A stretch of DNA of 64,000 nucleotides from Enterovibrio calviensis DSM 14347 (GCF_000621165.1 NZ_KK211217.1:1-64000), one strand, 5' to 3'; numbered from the stretch's first letter, positions 8,382-19,136 are shown. The notes: generated by a model from the sequence alone, not told the origin. Made by a program: numbers and translations.

Positions 8382-9110
8382 ATGAAAGCCAGTTACGACA
8401 GAATAATCGTTCTCGATACAGAAACCACGGGTATGAACCGTGAAGGTGGCCCTGTTTATGAAGGCCATAAAATTATTGAAATTGGTGCCGTTGAAATTGT
8501 TAACCGCAAGCTAACGGGGCGACACTTTCACGTGTATATCAAGCCAGATCGCGAGATAGACCCTGAGGCTATCTCCGTTCACGGTATTACCGATGAGTTT
8601 TTGGTGGGTAAGCCGGAATACGCTGCTATTCATGAAGAATTTCTGGCGTTCATTAAAGGGGCTGAACTGGTCGCGCATAATGCGCCCTTTGACGTCAGCT
8701 TTATGGATCACGAGTTCCAAACCGTTGATCCGAGCATCGGCAAAACTGAAGACTATTGTAAAATCACCGATACCCTTGCGATGGCAAGGAAGATCTTCCC
8801 TGGCAAGCGCAACAACCTCGATGTGCTCTGTGATCGTTATGGTATAGATAACTCGCACCGAACACTGCACGGCGCATTGTTGGATGCCGAGATACTCGCC
8901 GACGTTTATCTATTAATGACGGGTGGGCAAACAACCTTGTCCTTCAGTGGAACGGATTCAAATGGACAAGATACCAATGATGAATCAATCCGACGTGTTG
9001 AAGTGGGAACAAAAAAACTAAAGATCATCCATGCCTCTGCCGATGAACTAATAGAACATGAAGCGCAGCTGGACGTTATTGCGAAAAACGGCAGCTGTCT
9101 CTGGCGGTAA
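8382..9110 (+). CDS. dnaQ: DNA polymerase III epsilon subunit (3'-5' proofreading exonuclease)
   Basis: 242 residues of the DEDDh exonuclease family: D12 and E14 in LDTETTGM, D104 in HNAPFDVSF, H163 and D168 in HGALLDAE. The C-terminal tail (about 185-242) corresponds to the segment that binds the alpha subunit. It removes misincorporated bases during replication as part of the Pol III core. It is divergent from rnhA and followed after 11 bp by the TIGR03503-type gene, probably in one transcript. Confidence 0.97.
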   Translation: MKASYDRIIVLDTETTGMNREGGPVYEGHKIIEIGAVEIVNRKLTGRHFHVYIKPDREIDPEAISVHGITDEFLVGKPEYAAIHEEFLAFIKGAELVAHNAPFDVSFMDHEFQTVDPSIGKTEDYCKITDTLAMARKIFPGKRNNLDVLCDRYGIDNSHRTLHGALLDAEILADVYLLMTGGQTTLSFSGTDSNGQDTNDESIRRVEVGTKKLKIIHASADELIEHEAQLDVIAKNGSCLWR

Positions 9111-9121
9111 CAGGAGATGAT

Positions 9122-10405
9122 ATGAAAATGGGATGGTTTGGCGTGCTGCTTGCGTTGCTGACGGTATTCAGTGCCGCAGCGGAGCAGACATCTGATCGTG
9201 ACATTCGATTATTGAATAACCGTTTTCGTATCGATTCCACCATCACTCAGGTAGCGTTTGTTATCTATCGCAAGAACCCAAGCAAGCCCGTTGTTCTTGT
9301 GCAACCTGATGGCACCAAGCTGTATGAATGGCGTCACCCTGACAACGTGTCTTGGCACAAAGAGCCGGACATGGATATCGTATCCATTTTTGACCCAATG
9401 CCTGGGCCGTGGCAGGCAATAGGTAAAGTGACACCAGAGAATAAGATACGCATATTGTCGGAGCTGAGCATGAAGGTAGATACCTTCCCTCATCGGCTCT
9501 ATCAAGGGGAAACCCTTAAGTTCACTGCACGCCTAATGCAAGCTGGCGAGCCACTAAACCTTCGAGACTTTCTCGATCGCGTCGAATTGACGGTAACCTT
9601 CACCGAATACTTGGAGAGTGTGGATGACATCCCCGTTGATCAGCGTCCGCAGGAAATGTCTCTGGGACGATTTATCGATGATGGTTCTGGGTTGGATGAA
9701 GTGGCTGGGGATGGCATTTTTACCGTTGAGTTGCCCGTCAATGCTGCGCCAGGAAAGTACCGTGCGCGGGTAACGTCTGGAAATGGCGTTTTCTTTCGTA
9801 CACTAGAACAAGAGGTTCTCGTGTACCCAACGCCTTTAATGGCGACGTTTAAGCAAAGCCGCAAAAAAGCGCTTCCTCACCACCTGCTTGTGGAGTCAGA
9901 CTCAGCAAGTATCGAAAATGGCTCCATTGCAGCACATGCTGAATTCAAAGATCCCAAAGGAAAAGTGTCGGTCTATCAAGGCGTGTCTGGCAAAGAATAT
10001 ACCGCGCTGAATGTCGATATTGATAACTTTATTGAGCCTGGTCAGCACAAGTGGTTTGCTTGGCTCTATGGAACAGACAAGTTATCGGGGCGCTCGTTGG
10101 TTTTCCATTTGCCTGAGCAGACGTTTGCAGTGGCAGACTACGAAGCCATTGAAAAGGCAAAGCTCGAGCGAGAGGAAAGAGAAGCTGAGCGTGCGCGCAT
10201 TGAAGAGGAAAGACTTCAAGCGATTCAGCGAGAAGAAGACCGCAAGATGGCAATGATCACCATTATTGGCGGTAACATCTTATTGCTTGTTTTGGCGATA
10301 CTGACTTGGTTTATCATTCGTAAAATCAAAGCGAAGAAACTCGCGGCTGAAACAGAAGAAGAGTTAGAAGCGCCACCTCCTGAGGGGTCTGATAAAGCAG
10401 CGTGA
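9122..10405 (+). CDS. TIGR03503-type predicted periplasmic/membrane protein
   Basis: 427 residues. A Sec signal peptide (about 1-21, ending in SAAAEQ) leads into a beta-rich extracytoplasmic region of about 310 residues. This is followed by a highly charged Glu/Arg segment at about 342-375 that should form a coiled coil, one transmembrane helix (IIGGNILLLVLAILTWFII, about 380-398) and a short acidic cytoplasmic tail. I recognise it as the conserved protein TIGR03503 found in Vibrio and Shewanella, of unknown function. The von Willebrand-like architecture suggests an envelope sensor or scaffold, but that is a guess. It follows dnaQ by 11 bp. Confidence 0.75.
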   Translation: MKMGWFGVLLALLTVFSAAAEQTSDRDIRLLNNRFRIDSTITQVAFVIYRKNPSKPVVLVQPDGTKLYEWRHPDNVSWHKEPDMDIVSIFDPMPGPWQAIGKVTPENKIRILSELSMKVDTFPHRLYQGETLKFTARLMQAGEPLNLRDFLDRVELTVTFTEYLESVDDIPVDQRPQEMSLGRFIDDGSGLDEVAGDGIFTVELPVNAAPGKYRARVTSGNGVFFRTLEQEVLVYPTPLMATFKQSRKKALPHHLLVESDSASIENGSIAAHAEFKDPKGKVSVYQGVSGKEYTALNVDIDNFIEPGQHKWFAWLYGTDKLSGRSLVFHLPEQTFAVADYEAIEKAKLEREEREAERARIEEERLQAIQREEDRKMAMITIIGGNILLLVLAILTWFIIRKIKAKKLAAETEEELEAPPPEGSDKAA

Positions 10406-10526
10406 TGCTTGTGGCTCGTGGTTTGTGGTAAGAGAGAAACCGCGTGTGAGACTACCACGCCGCGATTAAGCCTTAAAAGCCTTGAGGGCGTTTGATAGTC
10501 ATCAGCGTAGACAGTATGAGTGAGAC

Positions 10527-10558
10527 AAAAAAAGGAGAAGCGATGCTTCTCCTTTTTT
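10527..10558. terminator. Bidirectional terminator between the TIGR03503 gene and fadE
   Basis: A 13-bp or longer stem (aaaaaggagaagc / gcttctccttttt) with loop gat, flanked by A and T runs, gives an efficient terminator on both strands. It lies 30 bp beyond the fadE stop. Confidence 0.88.
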
Positions 10559-10587
10559 GATGCCATGTTTGTTAACACATGCTCAGA

Positions 10588-13038
10588 TTATGCTGCATGG
10601 ATAACCTTATCTAAGGTTTTGCTTGCTGCGGCAAGCTCATCGGATTCAAAGTCGTCAACATTGATGGTTTCCAATCGACCCGCTTCTGCGATGCATAGGA
10701 TCTCCGCTTCTTTGTCGGTGATCACGCCTTCACGTAAACCAATCTGCGCCACTTTGTCGAGGAACATGAACGGTAGCTTTTGACCTGTTGTATCACAGAC
10801 CTTTTTGTAGACAGGCTCAGCCGCCAAAATGTCGAGTAGGGCTTTTTCAATCTTACCGACAGGGTTGTGCTCTGAGGCTTCGAGGAACTGACCACGACCA
10901 ATTCGGCTTCTCGACTCTCCCGGCGTTTGCAAGATTTGAGCAACCTTGCCGTCCAATTGGTCATTCGGTTTGGTGCGACGAGTGCCAAATGGGAACAGCA
11001 GGACACGCAGTGGCGCCGCTACCCATCGGCTTGGGAAGTTATCCAAAAACTCAATCAACGCCGTCTCCGTTTGATACAAAGCGTCTTGCATGCCCCAATG
11101 AACCAAAGGCATATCGGCTTTCTGATAACCTTCATCGGCATATCGCTTCATGGTTGAAGAAGCGAGGTAGAGTTGGCTCAATACATCACCAAGGCGAGCA
11201 GAAAGACGTTCTTTGCGTTTTAGGTTACCACCAAGTACAGCCATCGAAATATCGGATAGCAACGCGAGGTTAGACGCATAGCGGTTCATTTGTTGGTAGT
11301 AACGTGCGGTTTCGTCTTTTCGTGGTGAATTCGACGTACGACCGTCAGTCAGACCTAGCCACACAGAACGAACCAGATTACTGATCACAAAGCCAACGTG
11401 ACCAAACAGCGCTTGATCGAAAGAGCTAAGGGCTTCGCGCTCGTTTTCGTTGTATGCCGCTTCCATTTCAGTCAACACAAACGGATGGCAACGAATCGCG
11501 CCTTGGCCATAGATGATCATTGAGCGTGTCAGGATGTTCGCGCCTTCAACCGTAATGGCAATCGGTGAACCTTGGTAACCTCGGGCCAAGAAGTTCTTCG
11601 GCCCTAGACAAATGCCTTTACCGCCCACGACATCCATGGCATCAATCACACTGCGCTGACCACGGTGAGTACAGTGGTATTTCACAATGGCTGAGATAAC
11701 TGAAGGTTTTTCACCTAAATCGATACCAGTCACGGTTAATGCACTAGCCGCATCCATCACATACGCATTACCACCTATTCGTGCCAGTGGCTCTTCGATG
11801 CCCTCCATTTTACCAATAGGCAATTTGAATTGGCGTCGAATACGCGCATAAGCACCCGTTGCCAAGGCTGCCGACTTAAGACCGCCCGTTGAATTAGAAG
11901 GCAGCGTGATACCACGACCAACAGAAAGACACTCGACCAGCATACGCCAGCCTTGACCAGCCATTTCTGGGCCACCAATGATAAAGTCCAAAGGAACGAA
12001 AATGTTGTTACCGCGCGTTGGACCATTTTGGAATGGCAGGTTCAGCGGGAAGTGTCGACGACCAATTTCCACACCATCGAGGTCAGTCGGGATTAATGCA
12101 CAGGTAATGCCGAGGTCGGTTTCGTTGCCAAGCAATCCGTCTGGGTCTTTTAGTTTGAAGGCCAAACCAAGCACAGTCGCCACCGGAGCAAGGGTGATGT
12201 AACGTTTGTTCCACGTGATCGACATCCCCAGCACTTCTTCGCCTTGCCACATGCCTTTCGTAACGAAACCTTCGTCAGGAATCGATCCTGCATCCGAACC
12301 TGCTTCTGGGCTAGTGAGAGCAAAGCATGGAATCTCAAGGCCGTTGGCCAATCGAGGCAGGTAATAATCTTTTTGATCACGCGTACCATAATGCTGAAGC
12401 AGTTCGCCAGGGCCTAAGCTATTTGGAACACCAACGGTGGAAGAAAGCACACTAGATACACCGGTCAGTTTTTGCAAAACCAGAGATTGCGCGTAAGCAG
12501 AAAACTCAAGCCCACCATATTCTTTCTTGATAATCATGGCGAAGAACTTGTTGTCCTTTAAGTACTGCCATACGTCTTCCGGAAGGTCTGCAAGTTCGTG
12601 TGTCACTTGGTAGTCGTTGACTATACGACACACTTCATTAACGGGCCCATCAAGGAAAGCGCGCTCTTCAACACTCAAGCGTGGCGCAGGGATGTCATGC
12701 AGTTTGTTCCAATCTGGCGCACCACGGAAAAGGTCTGCTTCCCACCACACAGTGCCAGCATCAATGGCTTCCTTTTCTGTTTGTGACATTTCAGGCATGA
12801 CACCTTTAAACATCTTGAGTGCCGGTTTGCTCAGCCAGCTTTCACGAAAAGCACGCACATTCAGAGGAATGGCGATGGCAAAGAAAACTAACCACGTAAT
12901 TTGGCCTACGTTGCCAAGGAGTGATCCAATTATTAACAAAGTCGCTGCGGCGGCAGTGAACAATTTCAGGCCAGCACGGTGATACGCTAAAAGCGCAAGC
13001 ACTGCTAAGAACGTTATTAGATATAGGGTTGTTGCCAT
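10588..13038 (-). CDS. fadE: Acyl-CoA dehydrogenase, fatty acid beta-oxidation
   Basis: 816 residues, close to E. coli FadE (814). Two hydrophobic helices at the N-terminus (about 1-50) anchor it at the inner membrane. The acyl-CoA dehydrogenase domains follow, with FAD/substrate signatures such as [18 protein letters not shown] (about 240-258) and [13 protein letters not shown]. It performs the first, FAD-dependent step of fatty acid beta-oxidation. A GGAGAAGGAG ribosome-binding site precedes the ATG. A FadR-like operator lies 40-56 bp upstream of the start codon. As in E. coli it is divergent from gmhA. Confidence 0.96.
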   Translation of the reverse strand: MATTLYLITFLAVLALLAYHRAGLKLFTAAAATLLIIGSLLGNVGQITWLVFFAIAIPLNVRAFRESWLSKPALKMFKGVMPEMSQTEKEAIDAGTVWWEADLFRGAPDWNKLHDIPAPRLSVEERAFLDGPVNEVCRIVNDYQVTHELADLPEDVWQYLKDNKFFAMIIKKEYGGLEFSAYAQSLVLQKLTGVSSVLSSTVGVPNSLGPGELLQHYGTRDQKDYYLPRLANGLEIPCFALTSPEAGSDAGSIPDEGFVTKGMWQGEEVLGMSITWNKRYITLAPVATVLGLAFKLKDPDGLLGNETDLGITCALIPTDLDGVEIGRRHFPLNLPFQNGPTRGNNIFVPLDFIIGGPEMAGQGWRMLVECLSVGRGITLPSNSTGGLKSAALATGAYARIRRQFKLPIGKMEGIEEPLARIGGNAYVMDAASALTVTGIDLGEKPSVISAIVKYHCTHRGQRSVIDAMDVVGGKGICLGPKNFLARGYQGSPIAITVEGANILTRSMIIYGQGAIRCHPFVLTEMEAAYNENEREALSSFDQALFGHVGFVISNLVRSVWLGLTDGRTSNSPRKDETARYYQQMNRYASNLALLSDISMAVLGGNLKRKERLSARLGDVLSQLYLASSTMKRYADEGYQKADMPLVHWGMQDALYQTETALIEFLDNFPSRWVAAPLRVLLFPFGTRRTKPNDQLDGKVAQILQTPGESRSRIGRGQFLEASEHNPVGKIEKALLDILAAEPVYKKVCDTTGQKLPFMFLDKVAQIGLREGVITDKEAEILCIAEAGRLETINVDDFESDELAAASKTLDKVIHAA

Positions 13039-13077
13039 GTCAGGTTCTCCTTCTCCATCAACCCAGCTTAAATTGGT

Positions 13078-13094
13078 AAGAGGTCATACCACTT
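13078..13094. promoter_or_regulatory. FadR-like operator upstream of fadE
   Basis: AAGAGGTCATACCACTT matches the core of the FadR consensus TGGTCRGACCA at 9 of 11 positions (AGGTCATACCA here) and is nearly palindromic. FadR represses fad genes until long-chain acyl-CoA is present. The site lies 40-56 bp before the fadE ATG, a plausible place to block transcription. It is found by eye only. Confidence 0.6.
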
Positions 13095-13325
13095 AATTGT
13101 AAGCAGGTTTTTGCAAGAATGTAAAACAATGACCCGTAAAAATGTGCACCGTCTTTCACAGATTAGGTAAATTGCTCTAATCCATTTTTCAGATAATTGT
13201 TTTCATTCAACAATCACAACCGTCATGGGAATATCGACAGCTTCCAGTGTTTACGGGTACACTGGCTCAAGACAAATTTGGGCGGCTTGCCCCATGCCAT
13301 TCAACATAAAAAAAGAGAATAGCCC

Positions 13326-13904
13326 ATGTACCAAGACCTTATTCGCTCTGAGCTGACTGAAGCTGCAAGCGTGCTAGACGCGTTTCTAAAAGACGAAAAG
13401 AATATTGCGAACATTGAAGCTGCTGCAAAGCATCTGGCGGATTCATTTAAAGCAGGCGGCAAAGTGCTGTCATGCGGTAACGGTGGTTCACACTGTGACG
13501 CGATGCATTTTGCTGAAGAACTGACAGGTCGCTACCGCGAAAACCGTCCAGGTTACCCTGCGATTGCGATTTCAGACCCTAGCCATATCTCTTGTGTGAG
13601 TAATGACTTTGGTTATGAGTTTGTCTTCTCACGCTACCTTGAAGCTGTCGGTATGAAAGGCGATGTGTTATTTGGTCTGTCTACATCGGGTAACTCAGGT
13701 AACATTCTTCGTGCGATTGAAGCGGCAAAAGCCAAAGGCATGACATCTATCATGTTGACGGGCAAAGACGGCGGTAAAATGGCAGGACTGGCGGACATTG
13801 AAATCCGTGTACCGCATTTTGGTTATGCTGACCGTATTCAGGAAGTGCACATCAAGATCATCCACATCCTGATCCAGCTTGTTGAAAAAGAAATGGAAAA
13901 ATAA
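13326..13904 (+). CDS. gmhA: Sedoheptulose 7-phosphate isomerase
   Basis: 192 residues, the same length as E. coli GmhA/LpcA. It is a SIS-domain protein with the phosphosugar-binding motifs [21 protein letters not shown] and [15 protein letters not shown] and the C-terminal [15 protein letters not shown]. It makes D-glycero-D-manno-heptose 7-phosphate, the first step of the heptose pathway for the lipopolysaccharide inner core. It is divergent from fadE and followed by yafJ after 77 bp, as in E. coli. Confidence 0.97.
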   Translation: MYQDLIRSELTEAASVLDAFLKDEKNIANIEAAAKHLADSFKAGGKVLSCGNGGSHCDAMHFAEELTGRYRENRPGYPAIAISDPSHISCVSNDFGYEFVFSRYLEAVGMKGDVLFGLSTSGNSGNILRAIEAAKAKGMTSIMLTGKDGGKMAGLADIEIRVPHFGYADRIQEVHIKIIHILIQLVEKEMEK

Positions 13905-13927
13905 TTGGGCATTGCCCAAGCCGTGCT

Positions 13928-13951
13928 GAGTTGCTCACTGAAGAGCAACTC
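13928..13951 (+). other. Intercistronic hairpin between gmhA and yafJ
   Basis: A perfect 9-bp stem (gagttgctc / gagcaactc) with a 6-nt loop and no T-run following. A second short dyad (tgggc att gccca) lies just before it. This could stabilise the gmhA message or attenuate yafJ; it does not look like a full terminator. Confidence 0.5.
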
Positions 13952-13981
13952 TCGCCGTTGATAAGGAAAGTGTGACGGAAC

Positions 13982-14773
13982 ATGTGTGAACTTCTTGGCA
14001 TGAGTGCCAATGTCCCAACTGATATTTGTTTTAGTTTTACGGGTTTGATTCAGCGTGGTGGCAATACAGGTCCGCACCGAGATGGTTGGGGAATCGTCTT
14101 TTACGAAGGCAAAGGCTTTCGCACATTCAAAGATCCCAACCCTAGCTGTAACTCTAAAATCGCCGAACTCGTTCAAAGTTACCCCATCAAAAGCTGTGCG
14201 GTAGTGAGTCATATTCGACAAGCTAACCGAGGGGATGTGAATCTCGAAAACACGCATCCTTTTACACGTGAGATTTGGGGACGTTATTGGACGTACGCGC
14301 ACAATGGTCAGCTGACAGGTTATGAAGATATGCCATCTGGGCACTTTAAACCGGTTGGTGAGACAGACAGCGAGAAAGCATTTTGCTGGCTACTGCATGA
14401 AATTGAGCAGTATTACCCAGAAAAGCCTGAAGACATGACGGAGGTCTTCCGTTTTATCGCAAGCCGATGTGACACATTGCGTGAACTGGGTGTGTTTAAC
14501 ATGCTGTTTAGCGATGGTGATTATGTCATGGCGTATTGCACCAATAATCTCCATTGGATCACTCGCCGTGCGCCGTTTGGCAAAGCTAGTTTGATTGATG
14601 AAGATGTTACGGTCGATTTTCAAGAAGAAACGACGCCAAACGACGTGGTGACTGTGATTGCAACTCAGCCACTCACTAACAATGAAACCTGGCACAAAAT
14701 GCAGCCTGGTGAATATTGTGTGTTTCATCTTGGTGAAGTCATCACCTGTAATCGCGCTGATTTTTCTGGCTGA
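13982..14773 (+). CDS. yafJ: YafJ-like class II glutamine amidotransferase
   Basis: 263 residues of the Ntn-type glutamine amidotransferase (GATase 2) family. The catalytic cysteine is Cys2 (MCELLGMSAN), exposed once Met1 is removed. Supporting motifs are GPHRDGWG, HIRQANRGDVNLENTHPF and YAHNGQLTGYED. The domain frees ammonia from glutamine; the acceptor is unknown since no synthetase domain is fused. In E. coli yafJ likewise follows gmhA. The stop codon directly abuts a MITE-like element. Confidence 0.92.
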   Translation: MCELLGMSANVPTDICFSFTGLIQRGGNTGPHRDGWGIVFYEGKGFRTFKDPNPSCNSKIAELVQSYPIKSCAVVSHIRQANRGDVNLENTHPFTREIWGRYWTYAHNGQLTGYEDMPSGHFKPVGETDSEKAFCWLLHEIEQYYPEKPEDMTEVFRFIASRCDTLRELGVFNMLFSDGDYVMAYCTNNLHWITRRAPFGKASLIDEDVTVDFQEETTPNDVVTVIATQPLTNNETWHKMQPGEYCVFHLGEVITCNRADFSG

Positions 14774-15039
14774 TATACCCAAACAACCCGAAGATGCTGG
14801 ATTCAGCGAGCTTTAATGACGTTATGATCAAGGCGTCACTTTGCCGATGTAGTGAGCTCCATTAAAAAGGGACAACACCGAGCATGACGTCAGTAAACTC
14901 GCCCGAAGGGAGGCCCTCAGAGCGTCCACTTCATCGTTAAATCCCTGTGAAATAGAATGACTATTCCTACAAGAATTTGCCTTGAATTGAACACTCTGAT
15001 GGCCTCTGAAATCGAGCATCTTCAGGTTACTTGGGTATA
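14774..15039. mobile_element. MITE-like non-coding element with 25-bp terminal inverted repeats
   Basis: The left end tatacccaaacaacccgaag continues to 14798 and is matched by the inverted right end at 15015-15039; the two 25-mers differ at 2 positions. The 266-bp interior has no coding potential and contains smaller dyads such as cccgaaggga. The element starts at the very base after the yafJ stop. No transposase is present, so it would need one in trans. Sequences resembling its end (tacccaagcaacctgaa) recur near 29.75 and 30.79 kb. The boundaries follow from the repeats; a target duplication is not clear. Confidence 0.7.
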
Positions 15040-15041
15040 AG

Positions 15042-15079
15042 AAGGGGTAAATGCCCATGTTGGCGCATTGACCCCTTTA
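15042..15079. terminator. Hairpin between the MITE-like element and the chemoreceptor gene
   Basis: A long stem, aaggggt-aatgc against gcatt-accccttt with single-base bulges. The poly-T tails are short on both strands. It probably ends the chemoreceptor transcript, whose stop codon lies 26 bp away on the minus strand. Confidence 0.5.
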
Positions 15080-15104
15080 TCAATCCATGACTCTTTCTGG
15101 CGAT

Positions 15105-17027
15105 CTATATTTTATAGTGAGCTAACTGTTGGGTCATATCTCCTGCGAGTGACTCCAGTGATGCACTGGATTTCTTCACTGTTTCAGTGTGATGAGTGTT
15201 CTCTTCGCTAATAGCGTTGATGAGCGAGACATTGTTAGTGATCTCTTCTGAAAGAGAGAGTTGCTGATTTGCCGTGCCACTGATCCCAGAGTTAGCCGCA
15301 TTGATCTGTTGCACCGCATTCAAAATGTTTTTAAAGAACTCACCAGTAGATTTGGCTATCTCCAAATTTGATATTGCCGTATCGCGGTTTTTCTCCATCA
15401 ACGATGACATCTGACTTGAGCCGGATTGCAGGCGCTCAATCATTCCTCGAATCTCTTCTGTTGATGCTTGTGTGCGGCTGGCGAGAGAGCGAACCTCATC
15501 GGCGACCACGGCAAAACCTCGCCCTTGCTCACCAGCGCGAGCCGCTTCAATAGCGGCATTGAGCGCGAGTAAGTTGGTCTGTTCTGCAATCTGCAAAATA
15601 ACGTCCAAGATCCCGCTAATATCACCGGTCGCTTTGGTGAGTTCGTTCACCACATCTGTGGATGTGGTCATTGATTGGTGTTGATTCTCAATACTCTGAA
15701 TCATCTCTTGAACGACGCGACTACCCGTTTGCACTTGCTCATCTGCGCTTTCGACAGCGGTTGTAGCGACCCTGACATTTTCAGCGACTTCTTGCACCGC
15801 TTCGTTGATTTGGTGAACGGACGACGACACTTTTTGTGTTTGTTCGCTTTGTTTTCTCATCGCAACCCAAGACTGTTGAGCCACATCAGAAAGGGAGTGA
15901 GAGGCGGTGGTTAATTCTTGAGATGATGTTGATGCTTGTTGAATGGTGTGCTGAATTCTGGCCAATACGCGGTCAAAACTGCGAGCCATCGTACCAAATT
16001 CATCTTTGCGGTCTGAATTGAATCGCTTGGTGAGATCACCTTCACCTTCAGCAATGTCATCGATTGTGGCGATAAACTCGTTCAGGGGGGTCACAATAAT
16101 GCGTCTCATGGTAACGACGATAACCAAGGCAAAAAGCACCACGACTGCCATCACTGTGATGAATGCGCTCCATGCCGCATTCGAAGTGAGCGCTGTCACA
16201 TCTGATTCGGGGTAGGCGAGCACGACGTCGTAACCCCACTTGTCAAAAGGAATGGTTGAAATATTCCAACCTTTTGCGTTGTCAGCGAGAGCGTCGTTTA
16301 TCGTTGTGCTGCCCACGTCTTTAGAATGTGCGCGAATGCGTTGTTGGTTGTCGCGCAGCGCGATAAATCCATTCTCCAACAGCCCCGAGTTTTCGATGGC
16401 AAGATTGAGGTGGCTTAGTTCGGCAGAGTAGCCGACATACCAAATACCAATAATTTGATTGGTGTTATCTCGAATCGGGCTGTAAGCCGTGATGTAGGGG
16501 TCGCCGAGAATATCGATCTTACCGTAATATGCGTTCCCGTCTCTGATCGTTAAGTCGACCTTTCCGCCTGGGGACAGGATGGTTCCCGTAGCGCGTTTGT
16601 CATTTTTAATGACATTGGTAGCAATGCGAACGAATTCGTTGTTGTCCTTAGCAAAGATGGTTGCTGTACCGCCCATAATCTCTGTAATGCCGTCAACAAG
16701 TGCGAAATTATTCGCTTGGCTGGTGCCGCCCAGATACATGTTGGTGGCTTGTCGATCACTGACCGTGACTTTCTCTCCGAGTGCAGCTTCACCGAGAGAA
16801 CTCCCTTCTTTGATCAATAGGTTCATACTGCTTCGGACGCGATCCATCACTAATCCATGAGAGCTTTCCATCAGCCCGATCATTTCCTGCCCAATCGCGT
16901 CTTTTTCTTTCTCAATTTGAAGCCGAGTAATCTCTGCTTGGTTGGAGTAATTGAGGAAAAAAACGATAACACCCACAATCAGACCAATCACGGCGATGAT
17001 GAGTGAAAACTTTCGTTGAATAGGCAT
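15105..17027 (-). CDS. Methyl-accepting chemotaxis protein with Cache sensor domain
   Basis: 640 residues from the ATG giving MPIQRKFSL, preceded by aggggatatacc; the open frame runs 28 codons further without a good ribosome-binding site. A first membrane helix (about 6-27) is followed by a periplasmic Cache-type sensor of about 255 residues (motif [11 protein letters not shown] near the end), a second helix (about 284-306), a HAMP domain and a long coiled-coil signalling domain. The signalling domain has the conserved hairpin tip ([20 protein letters not shown]). It relays a chemical signal to CheA/CheW. The ligand is unknown. It is a single-gene unit with no che genes nearby. Confidence 0.93.
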   Translation of the reverse strand: MPIQRKFSLIIAVIGLIVGVIVFFLNYSNQAEITRLQIEKEKDAIGQEMIGLMESSHGLVMDRVRSSMNLLIKEGSSLGEAALGEKVTVSDRQATNMYLGGTSQANNFALVDGITEIMGGTATIFAKDNNEFVRIATNVIKNDKRATGTILSPGGKVDLTIRDGNAYYGKIDILGDPYITAYSPIRDNTNQIIGIWYVGYSAELSHLNLAIENSGLLENGFIALRDNQQRIRAHSKDVGSTTINDALADNAKGWNISTIPFDKWGYDVVLAYPESDVTALTSNAAWSAFITVMAVVVLFALVIVVTMRRIIVTPLNEFIATIDDIAEGEGDLTKRFNSDRKDEFGTMARSFDRVLARIQHTIQQASTSSQELTTASHSLSDVAQQSWVAMRKQSEQTQKVSSSVHQINEAVQEVAENVRVATTAVESADEQVQTGSRVVQEMIQSIENQHQSMTTSTDVVNELTKATGDISGILDVILQIAEQTNLLALNAAIEAARAGEQGRGFAVVADEVRSLASRTQASTEEIRGMIERLQSGSSQMSSLMEKNRDTAISNLEIAKSTGEFFKNILNAVQQINAANSGISGTANQQLSLSEEITNNVSLINAISEENTHHTETVKKSSASLESLAGDMTQQLAHYKI

Positions 17028-17205
17028 TGGTATATCCCCTATGTCAAAGGTGTTGCCTTTGATTTGATTCAAATGATTCATTTTTTGAACAATAAAAAGG
17101 AGTATAGACAAAGTTCTAGATGCAATGAGTGAAGCGTGATTTGGCGTGTGGGATATTAAATTTAACTAACTGAATATAATCAAAAAATACACGTCGTTTG
17201 ATGGG

Positions 17206-17240
17206 TAAAAAAATGGCTGCCGTCCATAGGAAGGCAGCCA
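17206..17240 (-). terminator. Terminator of the purM-purN operon
   Basis: On the minus strand an 8-bp stem (tggctgcc / ggcagcca) with an 11-nt loop is followed by a run of seven T. It lies 35 bp beyond the purN stop. Confidence 0.85.
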
Positions 17241-17274
17241 GTTCTATTGATTAATGAGAGAGGTTTAATTGGCG

Positions 17275-17910
17275 TTAGTCTGTCGCATAACCTGATAGGC
17301 CAAGTTCATTGCTGTCGAGAAATGCTTTTTCATTACTCATGTTGAGGCGGTTCTGACAGAACCACTCAATGACAATGGGATAGATGCGATACTCTTGCTC
17401 TTGAACCTTTGCCATTAAGGTGTCGGCATTGTCCTGCGCTAAGATAGGCACTTGAGCTTGAAGAATAACAGGCCCGCCATCGAGCTCTTCAGTCACAAAG
17501 TGCACAGAGGTTCCATGCGCTTTGTCACCTGCGTCAATGGCACGCTGGTGGGTATTCAAGCCCGTGTACTTAGGCAGCAACGAAGGGTGAATATTGATCA
17601 TTTTACCGTGGTAATGCTGAACGAACTCAGGCGTTAATATTCGCATGAAGCCAGCGAGCACAATAAGATCAGGTTGATAACCATCAATGGCCGTCATCAA
17701 CTTATCGTCATATTCGCTGCGATCTGTGATGCCTTTGCTTTTCACAACGACAGCATCAATACCAGCTTCTTTCGCACGGGTCAGTCCGTAAGCATCTTCT
17801 TTGTTTGCCACTACCGCTGCTATCTTGATGCCATCATTTCCATGGCATTGATCGATAATGGCTTGCAAGTTAGAGCCGTTTCCGGAAACCAGCACTACCA
17901 CGTTTTTCAT
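17275..17910 (-). CDS. purN: Phosphoribosylglycinamide formyltransferase 1
   Basis: 211 residues (E. coli 212). Visible motifs are the phosphate-binding loop VSGNGSNLQAII and the formyl-transfer region INIHPSLLPKYTGLNTHQRA through HGTSVHFVTEELDGGPVI, which carries the catalytic Asn, His and Asp. It adds a formyl group from 10-formyl-THF to GAR in purine synthesis. The ATG start follows the purM stop by 2 bp (tga-tc-atg) and uses the aaggggtg at the purM end as ribosome-binding site; a GTG two codons earlier would overlap purM. The two are translationally coupled. Confidence 0.97.
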   Translation of the reverse strand: MKNVVVLVSGNGSNLQAIIDQCHGNDGIKIAAVVANKEDAYGLTRAKEAGIDAVVVKSKGITDRSEYDDKLMTAIDGYQPDLIVLAGFMRILTPEFVQHYHGKMINIHPSLLPKYTGLNTHQRAIDAGDKAHGTSVHFVTEELDGGPVILQAQVPILAQDNADTLMAKVQEQEYRIYPIVIEWFCQNRLNMSNEKAFLDSNELGLSGYATD

Positions 17911-17912
17911 GA

Positions 17913-18956
17913 TCACCCCTTGATTTCTACCTGCTCTTCATCAGCAGATGCATTCGCAATGTTGCCAAGTAGCCACGCGTTCTCACCTTCTTGGTTAAGA
18001 ATGTCGATAGCTTGTTGAGCTTGCTCAGCAGGTAGGGCAATGATCAAACCAACACCACAGTTAAAGGTGCGGTACATTTCGTGTTGAGTGACGTTGCCGT
18101 TTTCTTGTAGCCATTTGAAAATCGCTGGCCATTCCCAGCTGTTTCCATCGATAACCGCTTTCGTGCCTTCAGGCAGAACGCGTGGGATGTTTTCCCAGAA
18201 ACCGCCGCCAGTGATGTGAGAAATCGCATGCGCATCGCAGGTTTCTAGCATCTTAAGAACAGGCTTAACATAAATGCGAGTTGGTTCTAGAAGGTGGTCG
18301 CCCAACGGCTTTCCTTCAAGGTCTGCGGATACATCGGCGTTTGATACTTCGATGATCTTACGAACCAAGCTGTAGCCATTTGAGTGTGGGCCTGAAGATG
18401 CGATAGCGATGATCGCGTCTCCAGCACTGACTTTAGAGCCGTCAATGATGTCTTCTTTTTCCACAACACCGACACAGAAACCTGCAACGTCGTAGTCTTC
18501 TCCGTCATACATGCCTGGCATTTCAGCGGTCTCACCGCCGATCAAGGCACAGCCTGACTGCAAACAACCTTCACCAATACCAGTGACAACATCTGCCGCA
18601 GTATCAACATCCAGTTTGCCAGTTGCATAGTAATCAAGGAAGAAGAGAGGCTCTGCACCTTGAACAATCAAATCGTTCACGCACATAGCAACCAAATCGA
18701 TACCAATGGTGTCGTGTTTTTTCAGATCCATCGCTAGGCGAAGCTTGGTACCTACACCATCAGTACCGGAAACCAGTACGGGTTGTTTGTATTTTGTAGG
18801 CAATTCGCAAAGTGCGCCAAAGCCACCGATGCCACCCATGACTTCAGGGCGACGCGTGCGCTTAACTACACCTTTGATTCTGTCAACGAGGGCGTTACCT
18901 GCATCGATATCTACACCTGCATCTTTGTAGCTAAGAGAAGACTTATTATCGCTCAC
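17913..18956 (-). CDS. purM: Phosphoribosylformylglycinamidine cyclo-ligase (AIR synthetase)
   Basis: 347 residues, near the E. coli length (345). Motifs [43 protein letters not shown] and [13 protein letters not shown] are those of the PurM ATP-grasp-independent AIR synthetase family. It converts FGAM to AIR with ATP. It is the first gene of purMN, divergent from upp as in E. coli. A PurR-like box lies 63-78 bp upstream of the start. Confidence 0.98.
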   Translation of the reverse strand: MSDNKSSLSYKDAGVDIDAGNALVDRIKGVVKRTRRPEVMGGIGGFGALCELPTKYKQPVLVSGTDGVGTKLRLAMDLKKHDTIGIDLVAMCVNDLIVQGAEPLFFLDYYATGKLDVDTAADVVTGIGEGCLQSGCALIGGETAEMPGMYDGEDYDVAGFCVGVVEKEDIIDGSKVSAGDAIIAIASSGPHSNGYSLVRKIIEVSNADVSADLEGKPLGDHLLEPTRIYVKPVLKMLETCDAHAISHITGGGFWENIPRVLPEGTKAVIDGNSWEWPAIFKWLQENGNVTQHEMYRTFNCGVGLIIALPAEQAQQAIDILNQEGENAWLLGNIANASADEEQVEIKG

Positions 18957-19018
18957 TGGGGATCCTTACCGAGTTGTGGACTTAAAAGCGGCGCTATTTT
19001 AACAGTGCCATTCTAAAA

Positions 19019-19034
19019 AGGAAAACGTTTGCGT
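19019..19034. promoter_or_regulatory. PurR-like box in the purM/upp divergent region
   Basis: AGGAAAACGTTTGCGT matches the PurR consensus ACGCAAACGTTTGCGT at 14 of 16 positions. It lies between the divergent purM and upp starts and should allow repression of purMN by PurR with hypoxanthine or guanine. Confidence 0.75.
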
Positions 19035-19098
19035 CAGGCAATTTGCAGCAAAAAAGCGCAACTAGTTGTCTGTAACTATTCCACCCATATTTCTTGTG

Positions 19099-19104
19099 TA
19101 TAAT
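19099..19104 (+). promoter_or_regulatory. Probable -10 element of upp
   Basis: A perfect TATAAT, 32 bp before the upp ATG. No good -35 hexamer is seen at the usual 16-18 bp spacing, so other factors or a weak -35 must contribute. Confidence 0.45.
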
Positions 19105-19136
19105 GCGGTTAATTTGTTTTTTTGCAGGAGTCTGTC

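Noticed and set aside
10588-13038. Possible frameshift in fadE because of many overlapping frames
   Set aside because: The minus-strand frame is continuous over 816 residues and matches the full length of FadE.
13838-14344. 168-codon frame antisense to gmhA/yafJ
   Set aside because: It runs across the ends of two conserved genes and shows no protein-family pattern.
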